Assembly: GCA_030267565.1 (NCBI GenBank)
Contig: BRXU01000041.1
Coordinates: forward strand, 124,001-188,000
DNA from: Pleodorina starrii
Lineage: Eukaryota; Chlorophyta; Chlorophyceae; Chlamydomonadales; Volvocaceae
DNA length: 64,000 nt
Direction: 5' to 3'
This document shows, piece after piece, positions 19,222-29,760 of this stretch. A program made the position numbers and the translations under genes. How positions within the stretch are numbered: the stretch's first letter is position 1; the number at the start of each line of letters is the position of its first letter. Under the pieces are notes generated by a model. It did not search any database and was not told the DNA's origin. It was given only the letters and a program-made list of their open reading frames with translations.

Positions 19222-19233
19222 ATCATCATACTA

Positions 19234-19720
19234 CATGTATGTACAGCTAATGCAGCACCTTCGGGCCACGTGGTCAACGAACTGGCTGGACCTCTCACGA
19301 GAACCTGTAAATGCCTAGGTTGAAACCAGTCCGGATGTTAATGCTGCGGCGTACATGGGTGTGCGTGCCCAGGCAGGATGACATGTTGATCGAATGTGGT
19401 CATCCTAACACCGGAGATAGTCCGAGTGGACATGTAGATAGGGGGAAAGCAGGGCACTAGTAGAGCACGGAGGCCATGCCCCACCCTCCCCCTTGGGCCC
19501 CAAAGGCCTTCACGTTACACACGTCGTTTTGCCCACGTTGTGCTCAACGGTGAACAACACCCAAGCAACCCCATGCTTCACCAAGCCCGACAGGGGCAAT
19601 CACAGCGGGGAAAAACTGGCAGAGGGTCCACAAGCCCAAAACCCCGGTCCCCGGCGGTCCCACCACGGTCCCCCCCGGTTCCCCCCGGTCCCACCACGGT
19701 CCCCGGAGGGGGTGGCGGCC
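19234..19720. other. 5' region of the LINE and flank
   Basis: About 19255-19340 is related, inverted, to 35720-35800 (gcctaggttgaaaccagtccgga). The LINE reading frame is open upstream of its first ATG back to at least 19493. The exact 5' end of the LINE cannot be placed because I found no target duplication. Confidence 0.45.
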
Positions 19721-22700
19721 ATGGCACCGGGGCACCGCATGCACAAGGAAAGTTTACGCTGGACACCAACCGCCCCACGTACAAAACAGCGCAAGCGCCA
19801 CGCAGACAACCCCCCCATGCCGCAACCCCGCCCCAAACCGAAATCAGGACCCCAGCAACAGCACATGACAAAATACGTGCTACCCAAGAAACCCAGGACG
19901 GAGGCCCCTGCCGCACCTGCTGAAACTCCCCAGAGGACCGTGCCAGTGCCACCCGTCCCCGCGCCAGGAGACCCACGGCCCGGCCACCTCAAGATCCTCA
20001 CGATGAATACCCGCGGCCTGCAGGGGCACCGCGAGGGAATAAAACACCTGTTAGACGAACACAAACCAGACGTAATGGTGCTAACGGAAACCAAACTGAG
20101 CGCCCATCACCGGCGAGCCATCGCCGGGGTGAAGCACACCCTGAAACCCTACCAGACATACATGAGTAACCACCCGCACGACAGTAACCCCACTATACGG
20201 CAGGCAGGAGTGATGATCGGCGTGGCAGACCGCTTCAATCGCCAAGGCAGCGCAACGGCAGAACCTGTGCCCCCGGAGCTCAGTGGGTACATAGGACATG
20301 TGCGCATCGCCCCCCCGGGCAGTACGACTCTACATGTCATAGGGGTATACTGCCCGGCCGACCCCGCCGCCAGGCAGAAAATATACGATTACGGACGGGC
20401 GGCCGCGCTGCAAGCCAATGCTAAGGGCGAACACCTTGTGATGGCGGGCGACTGGAATGCAACACTCAAACTGAGCGACCGGTCTACGGGCACCTGCAAT
20501 GCGACAGACAGTGCGCACCGACGCTTCTCAGAAGAAACAGGCCTAAAACCGGTAGACACGGCGCGACGTGAGTACACATACACACAAACACAGCAGGGAC
20601 ACGATACCCACCACAGCCGCATCGACGATGTCCTCCTCGCCGCTCAGACCAGCGACGCTGTGGCAATGGAAGGGAAAGCGTACGAACAAGTTTATGAGTG
20701 TGGCGGGAACTTCGACCACAAACCGCTCTGCACCCTCCTACCCCTAGCAGGCATCAGGCTCCTGCCCGCCCCCGCTGCCCAACCCCCCCCAGACCTTACC
20801 CCAAGCTCCTGGAGCCGGATCCAACTACCCGTACAAAAAGAGAGCAAAACCAAAGCACGCATGGAGATGGAGGCGACGCTCACAGAGGCCGTCACTCACC
20901 TGTTAGCCGCACTCAGACCCGCACACGAAACCATATCGGCAGCATCCGCGCGACTGGAGCGTGCGGCGAGCAAAGAGGACGCAAGGCAGATCCTGACCCA
21001 CCTGCGCGATCACGAAGCCGTCCAAACAACGAACGTCGACACTCTCAGCCACGAGCTCGGATCACTTCTGCTGCGGTGCCTCAGGATCCTTGAAAGCCAC
21101 TGCCAGCACAAGCCCCCCCGCACGGGGCGCCTGCACGCACGAAGAGGCACCGGCAAGCGAATCACCCGTCTGTACGGCGAACACAAGGCGCTGAAATGCG
21201 AACTCACCCGCATACTACGCGCGCCACGGCCGGACACCCCATCCCACCCGGCACCCGGCGCCCCGCACGCGGAAAACACCGACGCAGAGACCCTACAACC
21301 CCCCACCCGACCCACCCCGCTGACCACCCCTGCAAACCCCAACCCACCTGAGGGTACGACAGCCCACGCGCGCGAAAACCCGGAGCTCCAAGAAACACCA
21401 GAGACCCGCGCCCTGCGTGCCGCAATAAGAGCAAAGGGAGGGGAAATTAAGAAGTTGACTACGGAAACCCGTAAATTACATGCGAGCAAAGCCAGGAAAC
21501 AATTTCAGAGCCTCCTAGCCAAGAAACCGAAACACGCACACAAACAAATTCTCGAGCCCGACGATCAGCCACGCGGCATAACGGCCATTCGCCACCCCGC
21601 CGATGGGCATTTGTGCACAACTTCGGACGGCATCCTCGACGCACTCCACACGCACTTCGTGCTCCTAGCCCGGCCCATCTCCGGACCCCGCACTGGCAAA
21701 TACCTCCCGAGCGAAGCCCCGCGGAACTACCCCTGGGAGACGCCGGGAGCGCCGGACCCTCTACGACGTGGTTTAGCCCAATGGGAAAGCGCACCCCCGT
21801 CCCTCCTCCCTGGCATATTAGACCCATGTAACTTCCGCGCATGCTTAGACCATCTCGCCCGCAACAAAGCCCCCGGGCCAGACGGCATACCCAACGAGCT
21901 GCTACAGACACTCCCCACCGACCTCCAAACCGCAATCCACCACCTGATCACAGTCATGTGGGTCAAGGCCGAAATCCCCCCGCACTGGACGCAATCAGAC
22001 ACGGTACTCATTCCCAAAAAGGGCGACCCACTCCTCATCAAGAACAAACGCCCCATCGCCCTGGCAAACACACTCTACAAACTATACACCAGCCACATTA
22101 CGTTTAATATCGTCACCTTTAGTGAACAAGCGCACATCTTCACGGAAGCCCAGGAAGGGTACCTCCGACAGCGTAACACGGAGCGGCAGATCCAAAACGT
22201 ACTACACGCCATCGAGGACGCCGGCCTAACCAGCCGTGACCTCTACTTACTATATATCGATTTCACATCGGCATTTAACACCATCGATCACGACAAATTA
22301 CTTATGATCATGTACGACCTAGGATATCCGGAGGACCTCATCGCGGTGGTCGCGAACCTGTACTCGCCCGCCACCACACGCATACGCACCGAACATGGCT
22401 GCACCGCGGAGATTGCAATCGAACGCGGCACAATTCAGGGCGATACACTATCACCCGTACTGTTCATCATTTACATGGAGCCACTCCTAAGATGGCTACA
22501 CAGCGGAGGCCGAGGATACCGCTACGGCTGCCTCCAAGCGGACGAAAATGACCGACACCACTTTAGCTCGGGGGCCTTTGCGGACGACCTAGTGATCCTC
22601 ACGAACACCGTGTCTGACATGCGCACACAGAGCACAAAAATAGAGCGCTACGCCCGCTGGGGAGCACTCAAGGTCAACGTAGGCAAGTGCCAACTGCAGG

Positions 22701-25700
22701 GCATTCTGCACGGCCGCGCGCGTTCCGATACTGATCTGAGTAGGGGCCCCGGTACGCAAAAATACAGGGCCGTCGTAGAACGTCTCCTGAAAAACCAAAT
22801 TCGGATCGATGGCGTACCCATCCCGTACGAACCCCCAACAGGATCGTATAAATACCTCGGCGTACACATCACCCCTACTCTGGATTGGACGACACAGGTG
22901 GCCTACACTCGCGCCGAAATCGACCGACGGGGGCAAAGCATACAAAACTCTCTCGCGACCCCAGATCAACGCATAAACATGATCAAAACCCTCATTCACC
23001 CCTTTGTGGCGTACAGCCTGCCCACTATGGCGTACACCCCGCACGACATCGCCAGCCTCGACGCCCAAATCGCCGGCATAGCCAAACGCAGCTACGGACT
23101 AAAAATGGGCTTCCCAACCCGCGCCATCCTCGGTCCCATATCGCGACTAGGTCTGGGGGTGGGCACCCTACGTACCCTTTATGCGGTCAGAGCGGCGAAG
23201 ACGCTTGTCCTGTCCCTCAACGACAAGGGACGCCTTGGGGCAGTAACCCGAGCCCTCCTGCACCTGCAGAGCCGATACATGGGCACCATACCAGTGCACA
23301 CATTCAAACGCGAATGCCGGCACTATACCACACTCAAACAACTTGCTCTCGTGCATGAAGCCGGTATCGAACTCACGGACAAAGGCAGCACCTATGAGCC
23401 GGCAGCAGGCAGCCTCATTCACCTGATCGGGGCGCACAACCCGACGGCCGAGCCCAAGGATCTCGCGCTCCTCTTCCGATGCATACAGCCCCTGCTGGAA
23501 CTTGGCCTGGACCTCAGGGCCCTGAAAGACAAAAACACGGGAGCGCATCTCATCACCACCGACCAGCTGCAACGCATCGGTGGCAGGAAGGTGGGCCCAC
23601 GCCATCAGATAGCCCTAAACCAGCTCAGCCTCGCCCTGAATGCTGACCCCAGTGTTCGCGCCCGGGCGCCGCGCCACAGAGGTGTAGCACCCTTACCCCC
23701 CGAACTACGACTCCTCCCGGACGGCCCACATCTAACCGATCTTGCGATGGAAGCGACAAGACCCACCCCCATCCCCCACGGAACCCTAAGGAAGTACGTA
23801 CTGGCCAAACCCCGCGACCCGGCCGACACCGTTCCGGCCGCCCCAGCTGAAAACCCACCCCCTCGCCCAGGCCCAACAACCCCTCGTGTGGCGACGGCAA
23901 CCCAAACCGCGGCAGCGTCGTCCGGCACCGCAACAACCCTCGAGGCACGACGCCCGGCCGCCCGGCCAGCCGCCAGGCGCCACCAGCCGCAGCGAAAGAC
24001 CGATAGTGAGCTGCTCAAAGCATACCTCCTTCGGCAGAACCTGAAACCAGTCGACGGTATCACAGATGCCGAGGCCATTGGGTGGGACCCCCGACAAACC
24101 CCACTTACCCTTCAGCACTGCGAACGAATCCTGCGCCACCCGCTCCACCGGGGCCTCACGTCCCAAGTAGGCTCCGCCGAACGGCTACTCCACATGCTCC
24201 ATGGGGAGACGGCGTGGCCTGCGGGGACACCAACCCAGCATGGCCTTAGCATCACACAGCTTCTCTTCGGGGACCAAGAGAGGGTAGCATGTATCAAGGC
24301 GGAAATCCGGAAACGGGTCGCCGTCAGCGCTCCGAACCCCAAGCGACAACGCACAACCGACTCGGCTACCCAACACACACACCGAACGTACTACCAGGTT
24401 GAATGGGAACGTACTGTCATCACTAAAGGGGCAATAGCACTGTACACCGAGAATGGCTACCACCCGAAGGCAGTGCACCGGTACGAAACCCCCACCGCCC
24501 CCACTCACCCCGAAATGATAGTCGAGGTAGAATGGGCCCCCACCGAAGATGAGGAGTCGCGACTGGCCTCGCAAGACAACTGGACAGAGCTGCTGAATGC
24601 ATTCCGGCATCGGCGCGCCGTTGAGGCCGAACAGGACCCCGGTCGGATGGAAAATGCACGCGACCACCACCTGACGGAATGGCAACAGCAAGGTAGATGG
24701 GAGACTGAATGCCTCAACGTGACCCGAGGCCAACGTCTCCTACGGCAGTTTGTCGAAATCAACGTACACCCGGGTAACCCGGACCGGGACATCCACCCGC
24801 CGGGGCGGTATACGGTCCAAATTGGCAATCGTAACGGCACACACAGGCATGTACCATGGGACGGCAGCGGGGACATACCCGATGGACTGCAAGCCATTGG
24901 GATGGCATTCGTGTACGATCCCCAAGGGCGCTGCGTCGGCCAGGTGTCGGCAAGCCGCCTCCGCAGCCTGTGGCTCCGGTACAGCGACGCCCAACGGAAA
25001 CGCCCGGAAGAGCACGCACAGATCGCGGCCGCGGGTGGCTTCGCGGAGGATGTCGCACGCCTCCTCCTGCGGTATCGGGACGGAGGGGGCACCAAAGCAC
25101 ACCCCATTCGAGAGGCCCATGAGCGGAGGATATCTGAACGGCTGATGAAACGCCTCATGACCGCGCTGGGCGCCGCAACAGAGCGCTTTGCATCCCCCCT
25201 CAACGTAGCAGACAGCACCGCCATCTACTACTCGCGGTACCCAGAAGATCAGCTCTTCGGAGCCAACCACGACGCGTATTCGCAACCGTGCACGGGCGTA
25301 TCCGTCGCGCACCCTGAACCTAAGCCGGACGAGGGGCATCATGCACTGCGATGGGCGCTAGGCTGGGCCGACGCGACACGGAGCACAGATAACCCCACCG
25401 CTACCCTACTCCTGCTGCCCACGTCCCAAACGGCGCCCTACACCCGCTACCTCACCCACCCGCTGGTCACCATGATCGGTACAATAGACGCATTTTCAGG
25501 AACGGGGGACCTTTACAGCGAAGTGAGCGTAGACGCTCCAAAACCCTACCCAAACGGACTCACCCTACTCCTGGTTAGCAATGAATCCGGCCGCGCGTAC
25601 GGTACCAGCCTCCGCAGAGCGCTTGCTATGACGGCAGCCCGCCACGTCGCCACTGGCCCCGCCCTCTCTTGGAAGCCACCCCAATGGGTGCGCAAGCGGC

Positions 25701-26632
25701 TGCGTAGTATGACCGAGAAGCCACCCGCCGCGGCAGCTCCCTCCCGCACGTGCGACAACCTCTCCACGGAAGAGGGAAGCGCCGCGTTCCTGGCATTTCC
25801 TGCCAGATATGCTCTGCGATACAACGCCCAAGACGCCATATACACAGACGGGTCAGTGCAAAAAATCAAAGATGGCGACGAGGAAAGACATCTCCTGGGG
25901 GCCGCGGCCGTCGACGCACTTACCAACACAACGCTCCACATCAATGTGAACGCAGGCCACCAGGGCTGCCAAACTATTACACGGTGCGAACTGAGTGCCA
26001 TCCATCAAGGACTCCAGATGCGCAGAGGCACGCTGCACGACGAAGCTCACCTAACTATATGGACGGACTCTGCCATGTCGCTACATCTCATTAAAAAGAT
26101 GATAAACAACCCACATAAGCTTCAGCTTAGTAAGCACAAGGCGCTGCTTGAGGAAATCGTATTAATCCTTAAACGACGAGCGGCTTGTAACCTGAAGACA
26201 TCTTTGCTTAAAGTGAAAGCCCACACTGGGGTAACTTACAACGAGAAAGCGGACAAAGCAGCCGTACGAGCCGCGCGAGGACTCTCCAAGCTAGACCCCG
26301 ACGCGCTGAGCGCAACCGAGACCTCAGACAATAATCCTCGAAGTCAACACTGGTGGCTGCGGAAAATGGCTGGGCCTGAGAAGAACGCTGGGCACTATGC
26401 AAACGACCTTAACCGCGGTATCGAGTCCTTGGTCAGCCCGGAAACGCACTCGGGATACACGAACGAAACAGATTACATGAAATACGTCGCCAACACTCTG
26501 CCCGACCTCGACATAAGCACCAGCACTCGGACTCTACAGCGCAAGGCGGGCCGACACAAGCACGTTAAACGGTGCTTGCTTCGACTACCTATACGGCCAG
26601 CTATGGAGCGCCAAGCTTGCGAGGCGATTTAA
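19721..26632 (+). CDS. LINE polyprotein: APE endonuclease, reverse transcriptase, PCIF1-like segment, RNase H
   Basis: From the first in-frame ATG (19721) the frame is open for 2303 codons. APE-type endonuclease at about 90-335: N96 (MNTRG), E123 (TETKL), D244 and N246 (GDWNA), D302 (RIDD), D332-H333. Reverse transcriptase at about 690-1010: D847 (LYIDFTSAFNTID), GTIQGDTLSP and FADD with D955-D956. A long unassigned middle follows, with a block from 1821 (ERFASPLN, then HDAYS, HPEP at 1864-1867, ALRWAL) that resembles PCIF1-type methyltransferases. RNase H at about 2040-2185 has D2043, E2090, D2116 and D2178. The frame ends at 26632, but homology continues in the +1 frame (next entry). Endonuclease plus RNase H plus restriction-like endonuclease points to the Dualen/RandI clade. 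Near-intact and probably young. Confidence 0.93.
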   Translation: MAPGHRMHKESLRWTPTAPRTKQRKRHADNPPMPQPRPKPKSGPQQQHMTKYVLPKKPRTEAPAAPAETPQRTVPVPPVPAPGDPRPGHLKILTMNTRGLQGHREGIKHLLDEHKPDVMVLTETKLSAHHRRAIAGVKHTLKPYQTYMSNHPHDSNPTIRQAGVMIGVADRFNRQGSATAEPVPPELSGYIGHVRIAPPGSTTLHVIGVYCPADPAARQKIYDYGRAAALQANAKGEHLVMAGDWNATLKLSDRSTGTCNATDSAHRRFSEETGLKPVDTARREYTYTQTQQGHDTHHSRIDDVLLAAQTSDAVAMEGKAYEQVYECGGNFDHKPLCTLLPLAGIRLLPAPAAQPPPDLTPSSWSRIQLPVQKESKTKARMEMEATLTEAVTHLLAALRPAHETISAASARLERAASKEDARQILTHLRDHEAVQTTNVDTLSHELGSLLLRCLRILESHCQHKPPRTGRLHARRGTGKRITRLYGEHKALKCELTRILRAPRPDTPSHPAPGAPHAENTDAETLQPPTRPTPLTTPANPNPPEGTTAHARENPELQETPETRALRAAIRAKGGEIKKLTTETRKLHASKARKQFQSLLAKKPKHAHKQILEPDDQPRGITAIRHPADGHLCTTSDGILDALHTHFVLLARPISGPRTGKYLPSEAPRNYPWETPGAPDPLRRGLAQWESAPPSLLPGILDPCNFRACLDHLARNKAPGPDGIPNELLQTLPTDLQTAIHHLITVMWVKAEIPPHWTQSDTVLIPKKGDPLLIKNKRPIALANTLYKLYTSHITFNIVTFSEQAHIFTEAQEGYLRQRNTERQIQNVLHAIEDAGLTSRDLYLLYIDFTSAFNTIDHDKLLMIMYDLGYPEDLIAVVANLYSPATTRIRTEHGCTAEIAIERGTIQGDTLSPVLFIIYMEPLLRWLHSGGRGYRYGCLQADENDRHHFSSGAFADDLVILTNTVSDMRTQSTKIERYARWGALKVNVGKCQLQGILHGRARSDTDLSRGPGTQKYRAVVERLLKNQIRIDGVPIPYEPPTGSYKYLGVHITPTLDWTTQVAYTRAEIDRRGQSIQNSLATPDQRINMIKTLIHPFVAYSLPTMAYTPHDIASLDAQIAGIAKRSYGLKMGFPTRAILGPISRLGLGVGTLRTLYAVRAAKTLVLSLNDKGRLGAVTRALLHLQSRYMGTIPVHTFKRECRHYTTLKQLALVHEAGIELTDKGSTYEPAAGSLIHLIGAHNPTAEPKDLALLFRCIQPLLELGLDLRALKDKNTGAHLITTDQLQRIGGRKVGPRHQIALNQLSLALNADPSVRARAPRHRGVAPLPPELRLLPDGPHLTDLAMEATRPTPIPHGTLRKYVLAKPRDPADTVPAAPAENPPPRPGPTTPRVATATQTAAASSGTATTLEARRPAARPAARRHQPQRKTDSELLKAYLLRQNLKPVDGITDAEAIGWDPRQTPLTLQHCERILRHPLHRGLTSQVGSAERLLHMLHGETAWPAGTPTQHGLSITQLLFGDQERVACIKAEIRKRVAVSAPNPKRQRTTDSATQHTHRTYYQVEWERTVITKGAIALYTENGYHPKAVHRYETPTAPTHPEMIVEVEWAPTEDEESRLASQDNWTELLNAFRHRRAVEAEQDPGRMENARDHHLTEWQQQGRWETECLNVTRGQRLLRQFVEINVHPGNPDRDIHPPGRYTVQIGNRNGTHRHVPWDGSGDIPDGLQAIGMAFVYDPQGRCVGQVSASRLRSLWLRYSDAQRKRPEEHAQIAAAGGFAEDVARLLLRYRDGGGTKAHPIREAHERRISERLMKRLMTALGAATERFASPLNVADSTAIYYSRYPEDQLFGANHDAYSQPCTGVSVAHPEPKPDEGHHALRWALGWADATRSTDNPTATLLLLPTSQTAPYTRYLTHPLVTMIGTIDAFSGTGDLYSEVSVDAPKPYPNGLTLLLVSNESGRAYGTSLRRALAMTAARHVATGPALSWKPPQWVRKRLRSMTEKPPAAAAPSRTCDNLSTEEGSAAFLAFPARYALRYNAQDAIYTDGSVQKIKDGDEERHLLGAAAVDALTNTTLHINVNAGHQGCQTITRCELSAIHQGLQMRRGTLHDEAHLTIWTDSAMSLHLIKKMINNPHKLQLSKHKALLEEIVLILKRRAACNLKTSLLKVKAHTGVTYNEKADKAAVRAARGLSKLDPDALSATETSDNNPRSQHWWLRKMAGPEKNAGHYANDLNRGIESLVSPETHSGYTNETDYMKYVANTLPDLDISTSTRTLQRKAGRHKHVKRCLLRLPIRPAMERQACEAI

Positions 26633-27356
26633 AAAACCAGTGGCACCTGGCCGCCCTGCCTCGTCGGGACATTGCCCCCTATGCAACCAACTCGACTCAG
26701 GGGCGCACATCCTCGGAGGCTGCCTTCACCCCCGCATGCGAGCCCTATACATACAGCGGCACAACAAGGCGGTCCAAAACATTACCAGTACGCTAGCCCG
26801 TGGGTCCAATGGAGGCTGTTACATTGTAATGGACGCCGGCCCCGCGGACACCCGACCAGACTACGTGGCCGGCACACGCCTGCCCAAATGGCTGCTCCCG
26901 AGTATTGAGGATGAGAAACGCCTCAAACTCAGGCCCGATATACTCCTTATACCCGACATCCCCCTCCATGAAACGCAAGCGCAAGGGTACAAGGGACCTC
27001 AGGACCCTAGCCAGCACACCGTACACATTGTTGAGGTCGGCTACACCGCCGACACCAACCACACACAGAAACAGCACGACAAGGCCGTACAACACGCAGA
27101 ACTGGCCAAACTCCTCACGGAAGCCGGATGGAAGGTCCGCTACACAACACAGGAAGCCATCAGCCTCGGCTTTGCGGGTACTATCAGGAAGGACCTACGC
27201 CCTCTACTCCACACCCTAGGCACGGGCAGCAAGGAAGCCCGAGCATGCTGCAACGACCTCCACGACCATGCAGTTAGGACACTCAACACTATCGTTATAA
27301 CCCGCAGACAAATGGAACGCAACCCCCATGCGGAACCGACACCGGCCGGCACGTAA
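26580..27356 (+). CDS. C-terminal restriction-like endonuclease domain of the LINE, shifted by one base
   Basis: Frame +1 to the main ORF. It begins FDYLYGQLWSAKLARRF, the natural continuation of the polyprotein, so a one-base change near 26570-26580 separates the two. It contains the zinc motif C-X2-C-X7-H-X4-C (CPLCNQLDSGAHILGGC) followed by KLRPDILLIPD and HTVHIVEVGYT, i.e. the PD...E core of the restriction-like endonucleases found in R2-type and Dualen LINEs. It ends at TAA 27354-27356. Possible explanations are a frameshift mutation in this copy, a sequencing error, or programmed frameshifting. Confidence 0.85.
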   Translation, partial: FDYLYGQLWSAKLARRFKKPVAPGRPASSGHCPLCNQLDSGAHILGGCLHPRMRALYIQRHNKAVQNITSTLARGSNGGCYIVMDAGPADTRPDYVAGTRLPKWLLPSIEDEKRLKLRPDILLIPDIPLHETQAQGYKGPQDPSQHTVHIVEVGYTADTNHTQKQHDKAVQHAELAKLLTEAGWKVRYTTQEAISLGFAGTIRKDLRPLLHTLGTGSKEARACCNDLHDHAVRTLNTIVITRRQMERNPHAEPTPAGT

Positions 27357-27493
27357 CCAACGTGGGACAAGTCTTAAGTTCCTTGCGGTGGTGGGGGGGG
27401 CTGGGACCGGGGAAACCCGTCACCCCACCCCCTCTGCTCCCATAACCCACGCCTCGGCTACCGGCCGGGCGTATCATTATTATTATTATTATT
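27357..27493 (+). mobile_element. 3' untranslated region and (TTA)n tail of the LINE
   Basis: 137 bp ending in a TTA/ATT microsatellite tail. The same 3' end is found at 8010-8102 (plus) and, 5'-truncated, at 40765-40984 and 54826-55045 (minus), showing that this family has retrotransposed repeatedly. Confidence 0.85.
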
Positions 27494-28795
27494 TACGCTG
27501 GACCGTAAGCCCGAGCGTGTGTTCAGGGAATAGACTGATGCCTCTTCGGCGGGTACAGCCCACAACCATGGTGACCGCATTTATGACGAAGATGGGTTGC
27601 TTAGGATGCGAGAGTTACAATGAGGGACCACTAGGGTCCTGCGCTGGCGCATTCTGGGTCAACTCAGAACCTCACAGGCCTGCCGACTGCAGACCAGCAC
27701 CCTCCCTCGTGTCCGCTCATCATTGAGGGAGGGTTGGTCCCATGGGACCCACCGGCGGTTAGTGCTAGGGCACTGCCTAATGTGGCAGCCTGGCACGGAT
27801 ATGGCCGTTCGCGTCCGTGTGGAGGAAAGGGTGGGTGCTTGGGACGTCATCCCAGTTCGCGCGGGCGTCTCTTATAACTAGCGCAAAACAGCGTAGGCGC
27901 TCCCAAAAAACTGCTTCGATACTAACCCCTATTCGATCGCAAAAAGCTTGATCGGGCGCGGCTGCCCGGGACTTGTAAAGCAACTGCCGCCCTCGTTCCA
28001 GCGCTACAATTGCCGCCAGCACAACAATATCCCAAACCTTGCCTACGATGCCTACCGGTGGCTCAGCTAGCCATAGTTCACATCGGGAGATGTGTCCGCC
28101 GGTCGCACCCCCTAGTTTCGACCTCAAATGTTGCGCTACTCTGCAGTCCCAAAAGTGATGCTTGCGGTCGCCCTGCGACATAGATGGTGTCCCCGCAGGG
28201 GCATCTCGCCACATTTGGGCCTCCCAATTGCGCACGGTGCATGGGGAAGCCCGCGAAGCCGTACATCGCCAAACGCCAGTACAGTTCTTTGTTCTCGTTC
28301 TCCCACTTCACCTTCCAAAGGCGGGCAAAAGTGGGCTCCCACTTGGCTACTCTTTGCTACGTGGGTCCAGGCGTGCCCATCGCCTCGCCCACGAAAGCAA
28401 TAAGAGACCTAGGGGGTGTTCCGCTGCCGTTACGCGAGGGCCTGACCGCAGCCAGGCGCATTAGGGAACGCTTAGAACACCGCTAACACACGCTTAGCCC
28501 ACCCCTCCGTGTCTGGGCCTCGTCTCACTCAGATCACACCTTGGAACCCGCACGCATTCTTCCCAGACATGCCAGACATCTCCTTGTTGAACCTTCAACC
28601 ACGAGGAGTTCTACCAGTAGTGCAGGGGACAGGGACACGGCTAAAGAGCCATGCCATCGCCTGCTGTTGGTCCTACACCAGGGCTCCCATCGGTCACCCA
28701 GCCCTCTGCGAAGGCCGCGATCGAATTCGTGACCTTCCGGTCATAAATTCAGTGTTATAACTCTCAGGCACTTCCTAGGGTTCACAACCAAGTTC
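27494..28795 (-). mobile_element. SINE-1 copy, split by an insertion
   Basis: 27494-27607 matches the tail half of SINE-1 (ggaccgtaagcccgagcgtg) and 28493-28795 the head half (cccctccgtgtctgggcc to the tRNA-like head). The break is at gcttA in both halves (tgggttgctta | ... | acgcttagccc), consistent with a 5-bp target duplication gctta of the insert. The SINE tail abuts the tail of the LINE upstream. Confidence 0.75.
27777..28360 (-). pseudogene. C-terminal fragment of a second LINE family
   Basis: On the minus strand one frame reads FARLWKVKWENENKELYWRL, then CPCG (28360-28190). After a frame change it reads KHHFWDCRVAQHLRSKL and continues to a stop at 27777. The CxCG...HxFWxC arrangement is the post-RT zinc-binding region seen in many algal and plant non-LTR elements. 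RT itself is absent and there is at least one frameshift, so it is dead. Confidence 0.6.
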
Positions 28796-28939
28796 CGCGG
28801 GGCTGACGGTCCGCACGGCAGTTTTGCAGCTCTGTCGTAGACACGGCGAAGAGGACGACCTGCACGCCCAAGTTGTTGTTTTCATTGCGAACCCTACCCT
28901 ACTACCCAAGAACCCAACCCTAGCCTACGATACCGTACC

Positions 28940-29760
28940 CTAGTCAGCGCAACCGGGCTGCGGCTCGCTCCTGAGCATCATGCACAGCCCGCTCCAGCAC
29001 ATCCTGGCTCTGTTCGGCTCGGCCTGCACCTCGCTCGCATTTCTTGCCCCCAACAACCGGGCTGCGGCCCGCTCCCGGGCACTGTGCACAGGCCACTTTG
29101 GTTCAGCTGGGCTACACGCGTGTTATTACTCCTCAACTAACCCAGGTTGGGCTGCCCTGCCCCAGGAGCCATTCCAGCTCGGGCCGCGACCCGTGGATGG
29201 TTGCTGCTACACTGTCTTGTACTAATGCGAGCTGCCCCAGAAGGTACGCACTGACAGTGCTCCTTAAAGGACGCACCGAAGATGGCCGAGGACGTGCCGA
29301 AGATGGCCGTCCGCCAGGTACTTCCATGCGGATTCCCCCCGGCAACAAACGCTGCTGATTGCTGTGTCAAGGAAGAAATGACACCTACGATCCGCGTGCA
29401 TCCGTCCCGTCCCTACACAAGACGCGCCCGCGGCCGATCGCGACCGCTGCTGATGCTGTTGCGCCGATCGATGTCACACCTGCTGCTTCCGGGCGTTCAG
29501 TGCTGTGACAGAGGTGACAGCGAAAGGAGAACACCTATAATGACAGTGGCCACCATGTATAGCGTCCGGGAAGCCGCTCATATATACCGGCGACACTTTT
29601 GGGCTTCCTTCGACGGACAGCTCTTGTTCGGATACGGGCGCTTGGTCGCTTTACTTGTTCATCACCCTCGCGTGTAAACGTCCGGTTCACGCACCGTTTC
29701 CTGCGTCGTTTTCGTTGCCCTGCGAACAGCCTTCGGACGCGTGTGAACCTGCGCAGCGTA
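28940..29760 (+). repeat. Repeat family B, copy 2 (empty site for SINE-1)
   Basis: Continuous counterpart of the split copy at 10200-16560 (inverted). At 29111-29130 it reads ggctacacgcgtgttattac, the pre-insertion form of the SINE-1 target. No protein frame stands out. Confidence 0.8.
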
